46,091 nucleotides of DNA. Source: Marinoscillum furvescens DSM 4134. GTDB taxonomy: Bacteria; Bacteroidota; Bacteroidia; Cytophagales; Cyclobacteriaceae. Both the position numbers and the translations under genes were made by a program. The notes below the pieces were generated by a model, which did not search any database, had not been told where the DNA came from, and saw nothing but the letters and a program-made list of their open reading frames with translations. This document shows positions 27,001-34,286 of this stretch, in pieces; position 1 is the first letter of the stretch; every line of letters starts with the position of its first letter. Where the stretch lies: NCBI RefSeq assembly GCF_003386095.1, contig NZ_QREG01000008.1, forward strand, positions 159,692 through 205,782, given 5' to 3'.

Positions 27001-27068
27001 ACAAAGAAGAAGCAGCCAAATATGAGGAGATGTTTAACAAATATTACAGCTCCTTCCAAAACCAGTAA
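24054..27068 (+). CDS. DUF2723 (GT117-type) membrane protein
   Basis: The protein has 1004 aa. The N-terminal half is a polytopic membrane domain whose first loop has the DUF2723 signature [20 protein letters not shown] followed by [12 protein letters not shown] (DCGE at 34-37, HPPG at 49-52). At least ten more membrane segments follow, to around residue 585. The C-terminal part is soluble and presumably periplasmic: [33 protein letters not shown], then helical TPR-like repeats ([37 protein letters not shown]). The fold is GT-C-like; family members are listed as glycosyltransferase family 117 and resemble TMEM260-type O-mannosyltransferases. A role in sugar attachment to exported proteins is plausible for a T9SS organism. 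Transcription ends at the hairpin at 27087-27123. Confidence 0.92.
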   Translation: [1004 protein letters not shown]

Positions 27069-27086
27069 GCTTTTCCAGAATGGTTA

Positions 27087-27123
27087 AAAAAGCCCTCGGC
27101 GATCTAATCGCCGAGGGCTTTTT
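27087..27123. terminator. Bidirectional Rho-independent terminator
   Basis: AAAAAGCCCTCGGCGAT, a 3-base loop and ATCGCCGAGGGCTTTTT form a perfect 17-bp stem with a GC-rich core and T-runs on both strands. It lies between the convergent GT117 and murF genes and serves both. Confidence 0.92.
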
Positions 27124-27142
27124 AATGTTTAAGTAACACGGC

Positions 27143-28408
27143 TTAAAACCGCTCTACCAATCGGTCGAGACCCACACTGCGGGAAGCCTTGAGTAAAACC
27201 GTGCCTTCAAAAGCCAGGGTACCCCAAACACGCTCAAGTGCCACCACATCTGGATACCATACAGAATGTGGGACTTCCTGATGAGCCGCTTCCATCTCTG
27301 CCCCCACGAATACTACACGATCGAAGCCTTTGGAATCCACTAGCTGCCCCAACTCCTGATGTTTGGTCGCACTATTTTCTACTTCCTTCATGTCTCCAAG
27401 GATCACTGATTTTTTCCCTGTCATCCCAGCCAGGTTTTCGATGGCAGCCTGCATAGACGTAGGGTTGGCATTGTAGCAGTCTACAATGAGTTGAAGCCCA
27501 TTCTTTTCTACTACCTGAGAGCGCTGGTTGGCAGGCACATATCCCGCGATAGCCTCAGCTATCTGTTCATCACTCACTCCAAACTCCCTTCCCACAGCCA
27601 CAGCCGCAGCGATGTTACCAAAGTTGTAAGCCCCTATCAGTTGGGTTTGGATATCCTCTCCTGCCAACTCTATCCGAATGTAGGGATCTGCACTGATAAG
27701 CTGCAGGTCAGCAGATGGAAACAGGGTGGGCTGATCAAAACGCTTAGCCATATTGGACAGGCGATGGTCTTGTTGGTTGATAAAAGGCTTTCCATCTGTT
27801 TTTCGCAAATGATCAAAAAGCTCACTTTTCCCGCGCAAGACACCTTCTATTCCGCCGAAATATTCCGTATGAGCTTCACCAATATTGGTAATCAATCCGT
27901 AATTGGGGTTGGCCATGCGGCACAGCTCAGCGATTTCGCCCACATGATTTGCTCCCATCTCGATGATGGCCACTTCTACCTGAGGGTGAATATGCAGCAA
28001 AGTCAGTGGCACGCCTAGATGATTATTGAGATTTCCTTTGGTAGCATGGGTGATGTATTTTTTACTCAGCACCCTGTTGACCAGTTCTTTCGTGGTAGTC
28101 TTCCCATTAGAACCCGTGATTGCCAAAAGTTTTCGCTTGTACCTACTGCGATGAAATATCGCCAAATCCTGCAAAGCCTTCTCACAATCTTCTGCCAAAA
28201 TAATCCTCGGATCCGTAGCGTACTGCTCATCGTCCACTACGGCAAAAGCCGCACCTTTCTCCAGTGCCTGGCTGGCATATTTGTTGGCATCAAAATTTGG
28301 CCCTTTGAGCGCAAAAAAGAGATTGTCCTGCTCAATCGTACGCGTATCTATAGACACTCCATCGCTTTGCAAAAACTTGGAGTAGAGGTATTCAATAAAA
28401 TTTTCCAT
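27143..28408 (-). CDS. murF: UDP-N-acetylmuramoyl-tripeptide--D-alanyl-D-alanine ligase
   Basis: The protein has about 421 aa from ATG at 28408. It joins D-Ala-D-Ala to UDP-MurNAc-tripeptide, the last cytoplasmic step in peptidoglycan precursor synthesis. VSIDTRTIEQDNLFFALKG is the MurF N-terminal substrate domain, LLAITGSNGKTTTKELV is the ATP-binding loop, and HATKGNLNNHLGVPLTLLHI, EMGANHVGEI and DCYNANPTSMQAAIEN are conserved Mur-ligase blocks. An ATG 17 codons upstream (28459) gives a non-homologous extension and would overlap the divergent gene. A perfect -7 element sits 5 bases before 28408, so I prefer the shorter form. Confidence 0.95.
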   Translation of the reverse strand: MENFIEYLYSKFLQSDGVSIDTRTIEQDNLFFALKGPNFDANKYASQALEKGAAFAVVDDEQYATDPRIILAEDCEKALQDLAIFHRSRYKRKLLAITGSNGKTTTKELVNRVLSKKYITHATKGNLNNHLGVPLTLLHIHPQVEVAIIEMGANHVGEIAELCRMANPNYGLITNIGEAHTEYFGGIEGVLRGKSELFDHLRKTDGKPFINQQDHRLSNMAKRFDQPTLFPSADLQLISADPYIRIELAGEDIQTQLIGAYNFGNIAAAVAVGREFGVSDEQIAEAIAGYVPANQRSQVVEKNGLQLIVDCYNANPTSMQAAIENLAGMTGKKSVILGDMKEVENSATKHQELGQLVDSKGFDRVVFVGAEMEAAHQEVPHSVWYPDVVALERVWGTLAFEGTVLLKASRSVGLDRLVERF

Positions 28409-28413
28409 CACCA

Positions 28414-28421
28414 CAAATATA
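28414..28421 (-). promoter_or_regulatory. -7 element TATATTTG for murF
   Basis: On the minus strand TATATTTG matches TAnnTTTG exactly and ends 5 bases before the murF ATG at 28408, implying a leaderless or very short-leader mRNA. The -33 region (TTTTC) is weak. Confidence 0.42.
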
Positions 28422-28451
28422 CTTTTCTTTGGCATCCAGAAAATGATCCCC

Positions 28452-28835
28452 ATGGACAAGCCAGCACGTACATTCTTACTTTTTCAGGTAATCCCCTCCA
28501 CTACGGACTATGCCTTCGGTAGTGAGCTGGAGCAAGCACTTAGAGCAGCGCTCACTCCGAACGACACGCTGCTTACGTTGGATAATTTCTCGGATGCAGT
28601 GACTGTGGCTTATGCTAAAAAGCTCCTGAATGAAAGCACAGAAATTTCTGTGATTTTGGATATACAGGACACTGACCAGCCAGGTGGAGCCATCACCCCA
28701 TTGCTAAACTACCTGCACAAACACCCTGTGACGTGCTTTTACCATACGGAAAGCAGGTTTTTAAAGCCATTCCTCACCAAATGGAAGGCAACACGCTTTG
28801 AAGGGCATGAAGAGCTGATTCAGCTAATCCAATAA
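28452..28835 (+). CDS. Small protein of unknown function
   Basis: The protein has 127 aa from ATG at 28452; a start three codons earlier is also possible. It looks like a compact alpha/beta fold: ARTFLLFQVIPSTTDYA, ALTPNDTLLTLDNFSDAVTV, EISVILDIQDTDQPGGAITP, then HPVTCFYHTESRFLKPFLTK. No signal peptide or membrane helix is seen and I cannot place it in a family. It is transcribed away from murF with 43 bases between the two starts, and its 3' end overlaps the nitrilase gene by 12 bases, so the end of each message is antisense to the other. Codon usage looks like that of its neighbours, supporting a real gene. Confidence 0.7.
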   Translation: MDKPARTFLLFQVIPSTTDYAFGSELEQALRAALTPNDTLLTLDNFSDAVTVAYAKKLLNESTEISVILDIQDTDQPGGAITPLLNYLHKHPVTCFYHTESRFLKPFLTKWKATRFEGHEELIQLIQ

Positions 28836-29618
28836 TCTGAATTGATCGGCATCTGCCTGAAAAGGAAAGCGCTCGCGGAATGTTTTCAGTTCCTCAGCGT
28901 AGAGCTTAGCAGTCATTATTTCCGCCTTGTCGGAAAAGGTAAGCTGAGCGCCCTTATAATCATAAACAGCAGAGTGCCCCACATAGCTCGCCCCCACTCC
29001 ATCTTCGCCTACACGATTTACGCCCACACAATACGATATGTTTTCTATAGCTCGAGCAGCGAGCAACGTATCCCAGGCATTCACACGAGGCGCTGGCCAG
29101 TTGGCCACATATACCAGCAGGTCGTACTCGTACAACTGTGCATCAGTGTGCTGAGACCTGGCCCACACAGGAAAGCGCAGATCGTAACAAATGAGTGGGA
29201 AAACTTTCCAACCCTGCACCTCTACTACAACTCTTTCGGTACCAGCTGTATAGTCTTTATCTTCTCCAGCCAACCCAAACAGATGGCGTTTATCGTAAGT
29301 TTTAAAACTTCCATCTGGATAGACCACATACATTCTGTTATAAAAGTTACCCTGTGCTTTGGTCATCACGCTGCCCATCAGCACGGCTCCTGTCTGTGCA
29401 GCCTGCTGCTGCATCCACTTTAGGGTATTCGTATTGGCTACTTCGGCGTGCTGCTCCACTTGCATACTAAAGCCCGTGGTAAACATCTCCGGCAGAATGA
29501 TGAGGTCTGTTCCTTTGGGCACCTGCCAGATCATCTCCTCAAACGAAGCTCGATTGGCATCAGGGTTTTCCCAGAAAAGATCGGCCTGGAGTAGTGCTAT
29601 AGATAGCTCAAGCTTCAT
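28824..29618 (-). CDS. Nitrilase-superfamily omega-amidase (YafV-like)
   Basis: The protein has 264 aa. The Glu-Lys-Cys triad is visible: Glu44 in LIILPEMFTTGF, Lys110 in TYDKRHLFGLAGE and Cys144 in PLICYDLRFPVWAR. These blocks, particularly CYDLRFPVW, match the YafV/Nit2 omega-amidase branch, which hydrolyses alpha-ketoglutaramate or alpha-ketosuccinamate in transamination repair. It is cytoplasmic. Its ATG overlaps the def stop by 4 bases, and it is the last gene of the RIC-like/ruvX/def operon. The exact substrate is inferred from family. Confidence 0.92.
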   Translation of the reverse strand: MKLELSIALLQADLFWENPDANRASFEEMIWQVPKGTDLIILPEMFTTGFSMQVEQHAEVANTNTLKWMQQQAAQTGAVLMGSVMTKAQGNFYNRMYVVYPDGSFKTYDKRHLFGLAGEDKDYTAGTERVVVEVQGWKVFPLICYDLRFPVWARSQHTDAQLYEYDLLVYVANWPAPRVNAWDTLLAARAIENISYCVGVNRVGEDGVGASYVGHSAVYDYKGAQLTFSDKAEIMTAKLYAEELKTFRERFPFQADADQFRLLD

Positions 29619-30166
29619 CGCTTTACAGGCACTTTCACCCGATAGTCAGCGTCTACTTTGCCTTTGCTAATGTTTGCCAACTTGCCTTTGATCAGGCGTT
29701 TTTTAAATGAGGTAATGTAATCCGTAAAAAGAATTCCTTCTATGTGATCGTATTCATGCTGAATCACCCGGGCATGGATGTCATCAAACTCTTCGATGTG
29801 CTCGTTCCAGTCCTCGTCGTAGTATTTGATTTTGACAATAGCGTTTCGCTTGACGTCCTCTCGAATACCGGGAATACTAAGGCAACCCTCCTCAAAAGCC
29901 CACGGCTCTCCATCTTCTTCGAGGATTTCCGGGTTGATAAATGCTTTTTTGATCCCTTCTTCATCTTCTTCCATCATAGGACGGTCGTCTACTACAAACA
30001 GGCGAATAGACTTGCCAATTTGTGGAGCTGCCAGTCCCACGCCAGAGGCGGCATACATGGTGTCAAACATGTCCGCCACCAATTCTTTGATATCTTCACC
30101 ATGAGGAATATCCTCCGCCCCCTTCTTCAAAACGGGATCTCCATACAGCACGATCGGGTATATCAT
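29615..30166 (-). CDS. def: Peptide deformylase
   Basis: The protein has 183 aa. It removes the formyl group from the N-terminal methionine of new proteins. All three motifs are present: GVGLAAPQIG (42-51), EEGCLSIPG (92-100, metal ligand Cys95) and QHEYDHIEG (136-144, metal ligands His137 and His141, catalytic Glu138). An acidic insert (EEDEEGIKKAF) after strand 2 is usual for Bacteroidota forms. It is coupled to ruvX upstream and the amidase downstream by 4-base ATGA overlaps. Confidence 0.96.
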   Translation of the reverse strand: MIYPIVLYGDPVLKKGAEDIPHGEDIKELVADMFDTMYAASGVGLAAPQIGKSIRLFVVDDRPMMEEDEEGIKKAFINPEILEEDGEPWAFEEGCLSIPGIREDVKRNAIVKIKYYDEDWNEHIEEFDDIHARVIQHEYDHIEGILFTDYITSFKKRLIKGKLANISKGKVDADYRVKVPVKR

Positions 30167-30576
30167 ATCTGAGATTCTAAATGCGATTGTAAAATGATTG
30201 TTGCACTAATTTTATCGATGTTTTCCTTCTTTCGCCGGTCTTTCTTCTTAGTCCCTCCGGCGATCATGGCATCCATGGCCATTTTGGAGGTAAACCTTTC
30301 GTCGTGCAAAAATAGTTTCTTGTTGGGAAATAATTTGCGAAACCTGTTCACAGCTGCCTCTACCAGTGGGGTAGCGTTAGTGGGCGTACCGTCTACTTTT
30401 TTGGGCATACCAATCACTACTGCTTCCACCTCCTCTTTTTCAAAGTAGGACTTTAAAAAATCCATCAACGTATGGGAAGGCACAGTATCAAGAGGAGATG
30501 CAATCATCCCGAGGGGATCAGTCACCGCTATTCCTGTGCGCTTGGCTCCATAGTCTATCGCCAGTATTCGCGCCAT
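30163..30576 (-). CDS. ruvX: Putative Holliday junction resolvase / pre-16S rRNA nuclease (YqgF)
   Basis: The protein has 137 aa, the normal YqgF size, with an RNase H-like fold. ARILAIDYGAKRTGIAVTDP carries the first catalytic aspartate, VVIGMPKKVDGTPTN is the GxP..xxG loop, LFLHDERFTSKMA holds the next acidic residue, and KKENIDKISATIILQSHLES the last. The family processes the 5' end of 16S rRNA in E. coli and is also annotated as a Holliday junction resolvase. It overlaps def by 4 bases and the upstream gene by 1 base (TAATG). Confidence 0.93.
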   Translation of the reverse strand: MARILAIDYGAKRTGIAVTDPLGMIASPLDTVPSHTLMDFLKSYFEKEEVEAVVIGMPKKVDGTPTNATPLVEAAVNRFRKLFPNKKLFLHDERFTSKMAMDAMIAGGTKKKDRRKKENIDKISATIILQSHLESQI

Positions 30577-31280
30577 TAATTAAGTTTCGTAAGTTCGTCG
30601 ATTTTTGATTTGACCATAGCCTCCAGAGCTATAGCCTTGGGAAATAGTATTTTATTTTCGATCTCGGCATGATACCACATTTCCCGATCAAAGGCCTTGA
30701 TCTCTCGCTCGATCACCTGCCCGTGCAGATCTGAAAGGGTGAGTTCCTCCACGAGGTTTCGAATGCCCTCCAGCTCATCTTCTTCTCGGTGTTCCCGATG
30801 AATTTGGCGTAGGGACATAGCGGAATCCAAAGTAAAAATACTCTGAAACTTTCCTTTGTCTATTTCCAGTAACTGGTCGATGTAGGTAAAAACGGTATCT
30901 TCCTCTTCGTAGATGTGATTGATAAATTCTTCCACAAATTCCGGAAATATCAATTTGAGGTCTTCGCTGTGGTAATTGTTCACCAGCCCGGCAATGTAGG
31001 GGAGCTTTTCTTTGATAAACATGTGGTGAGAGTGCTTGAGGTACTCTATCACAATTTCAATCGGGTAGTTTTTTAGCTCACTAAATGAAAATCTATGTGA
31101 GCGATCGAAAAGGTAAAATGCCTTTAGCACCTGACTCTTTTTAAGTCCCATTTCCTGACAGACATCCTTGAGCTTTCGATCTGGACATAAGTAAAACTCC
31201 ACCCCTAAATAACTGAGGGCGCGTGCGTAGACGTAGTTTTCGTCCACTAAAGATCGGATGGTCTGTTGAAAAACACGCAT
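30576..31280 (-). CDS. Hemerythrin-domain protein, RIC/ScdA-like with atypical N-domain
   Basis: The protein has 234 aa, close to ScdA/YtfE. Residues 85-220 form a hemerythrin-like bundle with candidate di-iron ligands His85/His86, His122, Glu126, His161/His164, His204 and Glu208. RIC proteins repair nitrosatively or oxidatively damaged iron-sulfur clusters. The first 60 residues resemble the ScdA N-terminal domain (LGVEFYLCPDRKLKDVCQEM, then GLKKSQVLKAF), but the family's CCGG-type motif is replaced by YLCP, leaving only one of the two cysteines. It heads the operon with ruvX, def and the amidase, and has a perfect -7 element 5 bases before its ATG. Function by homology is likely but the altered N-domain leaves doubt. 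Confidence 0.82.
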   Translation of the reverse strand: MRVFQQTIRSLVDENYVYARALSYLGVEFYLCPDRKLKDVCQEMGLKKSQVLKAFYLFDRSHRFSFSELKNYPIEIVIEYLKHSHHMFIKEKLPYIAGLVNNYHSEDLKLIFPEFVEEFINHIYEEEDTVFTYIDQLLEIDKGKFQSIFTLDSAMSLRQIHREHREEDELEGIRNLVEELTLSDLHGQVIEREIKAFDREMWYHAEIENKILFPKAIALEAMVKSKIDELTKLN

Positions 31281-31285
31281 CTTTT

Positions 31286-31293
31286 CAAAGATA
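31286..31293 (-). promoter_or_regulatory. -7 element TATCTTTG for the RIC-like operon
   Basis: Read on the minus strand, TATCTTTG matches TAnnTTTG exactly and ends 5 bases before the ATG at 31280. The spacing is identical to that at murF, so this may also give a leaderless transcript. Confidence 0.42.
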
Positions 31294-31409
31294 CCAATAT
31301 GATTGAAAAAGAGCCACTGTTTTTGAACAGAAACGTTTTTGGTAGCTTACACGTTTAGAAATGACCCGAAAGACGCTTAATTTTAGAATCTTAAAAAAAC
31401 CTCGTAGCC

Positions 31410-33035
31410 TTGAGTAAAGAAAACAATAAGAACGCCATCCGTCTACCACTGTTTATAGCTGCGGCTATCGCATTGGGAATATTCATTGGTGCCAATATGG
31501 CCGGTAGCAATTCTGCTGCAGATAACCTCTACAAGAGTATTTTCAAGTTTAGACAGGTGGTTTCACACATCCAAAACGACTATGTGGACGAAGTAAACAC
31601 CGACGAACTGGTAGAAACGGCCATAGAAGAAATGCTGGCGAAGCTAGATCCACATTCGGTCTATATTCCTGCCGAGGATTTACAAATCTCACAGGCCCAA
31701 CTCGAAGGCAACTTTGAGGGCATTGGCATAGAATTCAACATTTTTAAAGACACAATACATGTCGTATCGCCCCTTAGTGGTGGTCCTTCCGAAGCGCTGG
31801 GCATTCGCCCCGGTGACAAGATCATCAAAGTAGATGGCAAAACAGTAGCCGGCACCGGGTTTACTAATCAGGATGTGATAAAAACCCTTCGTGGTGAAAA
31901 AGGCTCCATCGTGACCGTAGATATCCTTAGAAAAGGGGAACCCGAACTTCTGGAGTTTAAAATAGAGCGTGATGTAATCCCACAATATTCGGTAGACGTA
32001 TCCTACATGGTAGATGACGAGATCGGCTATATCAAAGTAAGCAGGTTTGCCGCTACTACTTATATGGAATTTAAAGAAGCGCTTCACAAGCTGAAAAAAG
32101 CCGGGATGAAGAAAATGATTCTGGACCTCACCAGCAACCCTGGTGGCTACATGGACCCGGCAGTAAAAATGGTGGATGAATTACTCGCTGGCAACCAAAT
32201 GATCGTCTATACCAAAGGAAAAGATGCCCGTCACAATACGGAATATTTCGCTCAGCGTGAAGGTAGTTTTGAAAAAGGTTCTGTAATTGTCTTGCTTGAT
32301 GAAGGCTCTGCTTCCGCTTCAGAAATCGTATCGGGAGCCATTCAGGATCACGACCGAGGATTAATCGTAGGCCGTAGGTCTTTCGGCAAGGGTCTGGTAC
32401 AAATGCCTGTGGCACTAAACGATGGATCTGCGATGCGACTGACCATCAGCAGGTACTATACTCCTAGTGGACGATGCATCCAAAAACCCTATGAAGGCTC
32501 GCTAGAGGATTACCACAAAGAATTTTATGAGCGCTATGCTAGCGGCGAAATGTACTCTAAAGACAGCATTAAAGTGAATGACAGCCTGATCTTTGAAACC
32601 GACAAGGGAAGAACCGTGTACGGCGGTGGGGGTATCATGCCAGATTATTTTGTACCCCTGGATACCAGTGCCAATACTTCGTACCTCACTCGCCTTTTCA
32701 ACACCAACACGATCGCTGAGTTTAGCTTAAGCTACGTAGATGAAAACCGGTCCAGACTGGAAAAAATGTCTTTTGATTCGTTTCGAAATGATTTTGAAGT
32801 GACTGATGAAATTATCACTGCACTCACAGCTCTAGGTGAGGAAAATGGCGTTGCCCTAAAACAAGATCAACTGAATCGTTCGATGCCTTTATTAAAAACA
32901 TACCTAAAGGCATTTATAGCCAGAAACATCTGGAAAAATGACGGCTTTTACCCCATCTTCAATGAGCAAAACGAAATTTTCCAAAAAGCGCTTACGCTCA
33001 TAGATGAAGCCAATCGACTAGCAGATAGTAACTAG
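31410..33035 (+). CDS. S41-family C-terminal processing protease
   Basis: The protein has 541 aa. It begins with TTG (31410); the next methionine is at residue 30, beyond the membrane anchor, so TTG is chosen. Residues 11-30 (RLPLFIAAAIALGIFIGANM) anchor it to the inner membrane facing the periplasm. A PDZ domain follows (FEGIGIEFNIF to about 190, with GIRPGDKIIKVDGK). The peptidase core has GYIKVSRF, NPGGYMDPAVKMV, GSASASE (299-305, Ser302) and FGKG with Lys327. The 25-residue Ser-Lys spacing matches Tsp/Prc and CtpA. It trims periplasmic proteins from their C-termini. TAATTTTA at 31378-31385 is a one-mismatch -7 element. hmgA follows after 29 bases. Confidence 0.94.
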   Translation: MSKENNKNAIRLPLFIAAAIALGIFIGANMAGSNSAADNLYKSIFKFRQVVSHIQNDYVDEVNTDELVETAIEEMLAKLDPHSVYIPAEDLQISQAQLEGNFEGIGIEFNIFKDTIHVVSPLSGGPSEALGIRPGDKIIKVDGKTVAGTGFTNQDVIKTLRGEKGSIVTVDILRKGEPELLEFKIERDVIPQYSVDVSYMVDDEIGYIKVSRFAATTYMEFKEALHKLKKAGMKKMILDLTSNPGGYMDPAVKMVDELLAGNQMIVYTKGKDARHNTEYFAQREGSFEKGSVIVLLDEGSASASEIVSGAIQDHDRGLIVGRRSFGKGLVQMPVALNDGSAMRLTISRYYTPSGRCIQKPYEGSLEDYHKEFYERYASGEMYSKDSIKVNDSLIFETDKGRTVYGGGGIMPDYFVPLDTSANTSYLTRLFNTNTIAEFSLSYVDENRSRLEKMSFDSFRNDFEVTDEIITALTALGEENGVALKQDQLNRSMPLLKTYLKAFIARNIWKNDGFYPIFNEQNEIFQKALTLIDEANRLADSN

Positions 33036-33064
33036 AAAAATGATCATAACCCCAAATAAACAAC

Positions 33065-34225
33065 ATGACCTATTACCACAGACTGGGAGAAATACCTCCC
33101 AAGCGACATACACAGTTTAGACAACCAGACGGCAGCCTTTATGCTGAGGAGTTGGTATCCTCAAAAGGGTTTTCAGGCATATACTCTAACCTGTACCATA
33201 TCACTCCACCCACACGGGTAATGGCTATAGGCACCCCTGTACCTTTTGGATCCACCATTGCCAAAGACTATGGCCTGAAGCAAACGCATCTCAGTACCAG
33301 CAATGTGGGCGAAACCGGTAATGACTATCTGAGTGCTCGCAAAGTACTGCTGATGAACAGCGATGTGAAAATGGCGCTGTGCAACCCTAAAAGCCGTACT
33401 ATGGACTACTACTATAAAAATGCGGAAGCTGATGAAGTAGTCTTTATCCATGATGGCAAGGGCTGCTTACTTTCTCAGTTTGGCAAGCTGTATGTAGAGG
33501 CGGGTGATTATGTGGTCATCCCTCGCACTACCATTTACAAATTCGAATGGGAAGAAGGACCTTTGAGGCTACTCATCATCGAATCGGCATCTCCAGTAGA
33601 GACCGTGAGGAGGTACCGCAACGAACTCGGCCAACTGCTCGAACACTCGCCCTACTGTGAGCGTGACATTAGACCTCCGAGTGAACTTATCACTGAAAAA
33701 GAACGCGGTTCGTACCACATGCAAATCAAAAAAGGAGACATGCTGCATCAGTACGAGTACGATCAGTCTCCATTTGATCTGGTGGGATGGGATGGCTACC
33801 TGTTTCCTTATGCATTATCTATTCACGATTTTGAGCCTATTACGGGGCGTATCCATCAGCCACCACCAGTACATCAAACGTTTCAGAGTGCTGGCTATGT
33901 CATCTGCTCTTTTGTACCCCGGCTGTTTGACTACCACCCCAAGGCTATACCTGCGCCCTACAACCACTCCAACATTGACAGTGATGAGGTGCTCTACTAC
34001 GTGGAGGGGAATTTTATGAGTAGAAAAGGAATAGATAGAGGATCTTTTACCCTGCATCCGGGCGGTCTGCCCCATGGCCCTCATCCTGGCACCGTAGAAA
34101 AAAGCATTGGAGCAAAAGAAACTGAGGAGCTAGCTGTGATGCTAGACACCTTCCGACCTCTGTATGTTACAGAAGAAGCCCTGGAGTATGTGGACATCAA
34201 CTACCCCATGAGCTGGACGGAATAA
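33065..34225 (+). CDS. hmgA: Homogentisate 1,2-dioxygenase
   Basis: The protein has 386 aa, the size of bacterial forms. It opens the ring of homogentisate in tyrosine/phenylalanine breakdown to give maleylacetoacetate. The cupin core shows YNHSNIDSDEVLYYVEGNF, with iron ligands His301 and Glu308, and HPGGLPHGPHPG, where His337 is the probable third ligand. HQPPPVHQTFQSAGYVICSF is also conserved. The start ATG is preceded by CCAAATAAACAA, a 12-mer that also occurs in the gdh leader. It lies 29 bases after the protease gene; no promoter is visible in the gap. The later pathway genes are not in the window. Confidence 0.95.
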   Translation: MTYYHRLGEIPPKRHTQFRQPDGSLYAEELVSSKGFSGIYSNLYHITPPTRVMAIGTPVPFGSTIAKDYGLKQTHLSTSNVGETGNDYLSARKVLLMNSDVKMALCNPKSRTMDYYYKNAEADEVVFIHDGKGCLLSQFGKLYVEAGDYVVIPRTTIYKFEWEEGPLRLLIIESASPVETVRRYRNELGQLLEHSPYCERDIRPPSELITEKERGSYHMQIKKGDMLHQYEYDQSPFDLVGWDGYLFPYALSIHDFEPITGRIHQPPPVHQTFQSAGYVICSFVPRLFDYHPKAIPAPYNHSNIDSDEVLYYVEGNFMSRKGIDRGSFTLHPGGLPHGPHPGTVEKSIGAKETEELAVMLDTFRPLYVTEEALEYVDINYPMSWTE

Positions 34226-34246
34226 ATTTCACGAACAACCAATAAC

Positions 34247-34280
34247 CACCTGAAGGCAAAAGTTTACCTGCCTTCAGGTG
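34247..34280. terminator. Hairpin between convergent hmgA and glycogen synthase
   Basis: CACCTGAAGGCA (34247-34258), a 10-base loop and TGCCTTCAGGTG (34269-34280) form a perfect 12-bp stem. The following CTTTG is only a short U-tract, so it is likely a weak or bidirectional terminator. Confidence 0.7.
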
Positions 34281-34286
34281 CTTTGA

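Noticed and set aside
27491-28522. Long plus-strand frames opposite murF
   Set aside because: They lie fully antisense to a well-supported murF gene and show no motif or signal.
28842-29423. 193-codon plus-strand frame opposite the amidase
   Set aside because: It is antisense to an enzyme with an intact Glu-Lys-Cys triad and has no recognisable domain.
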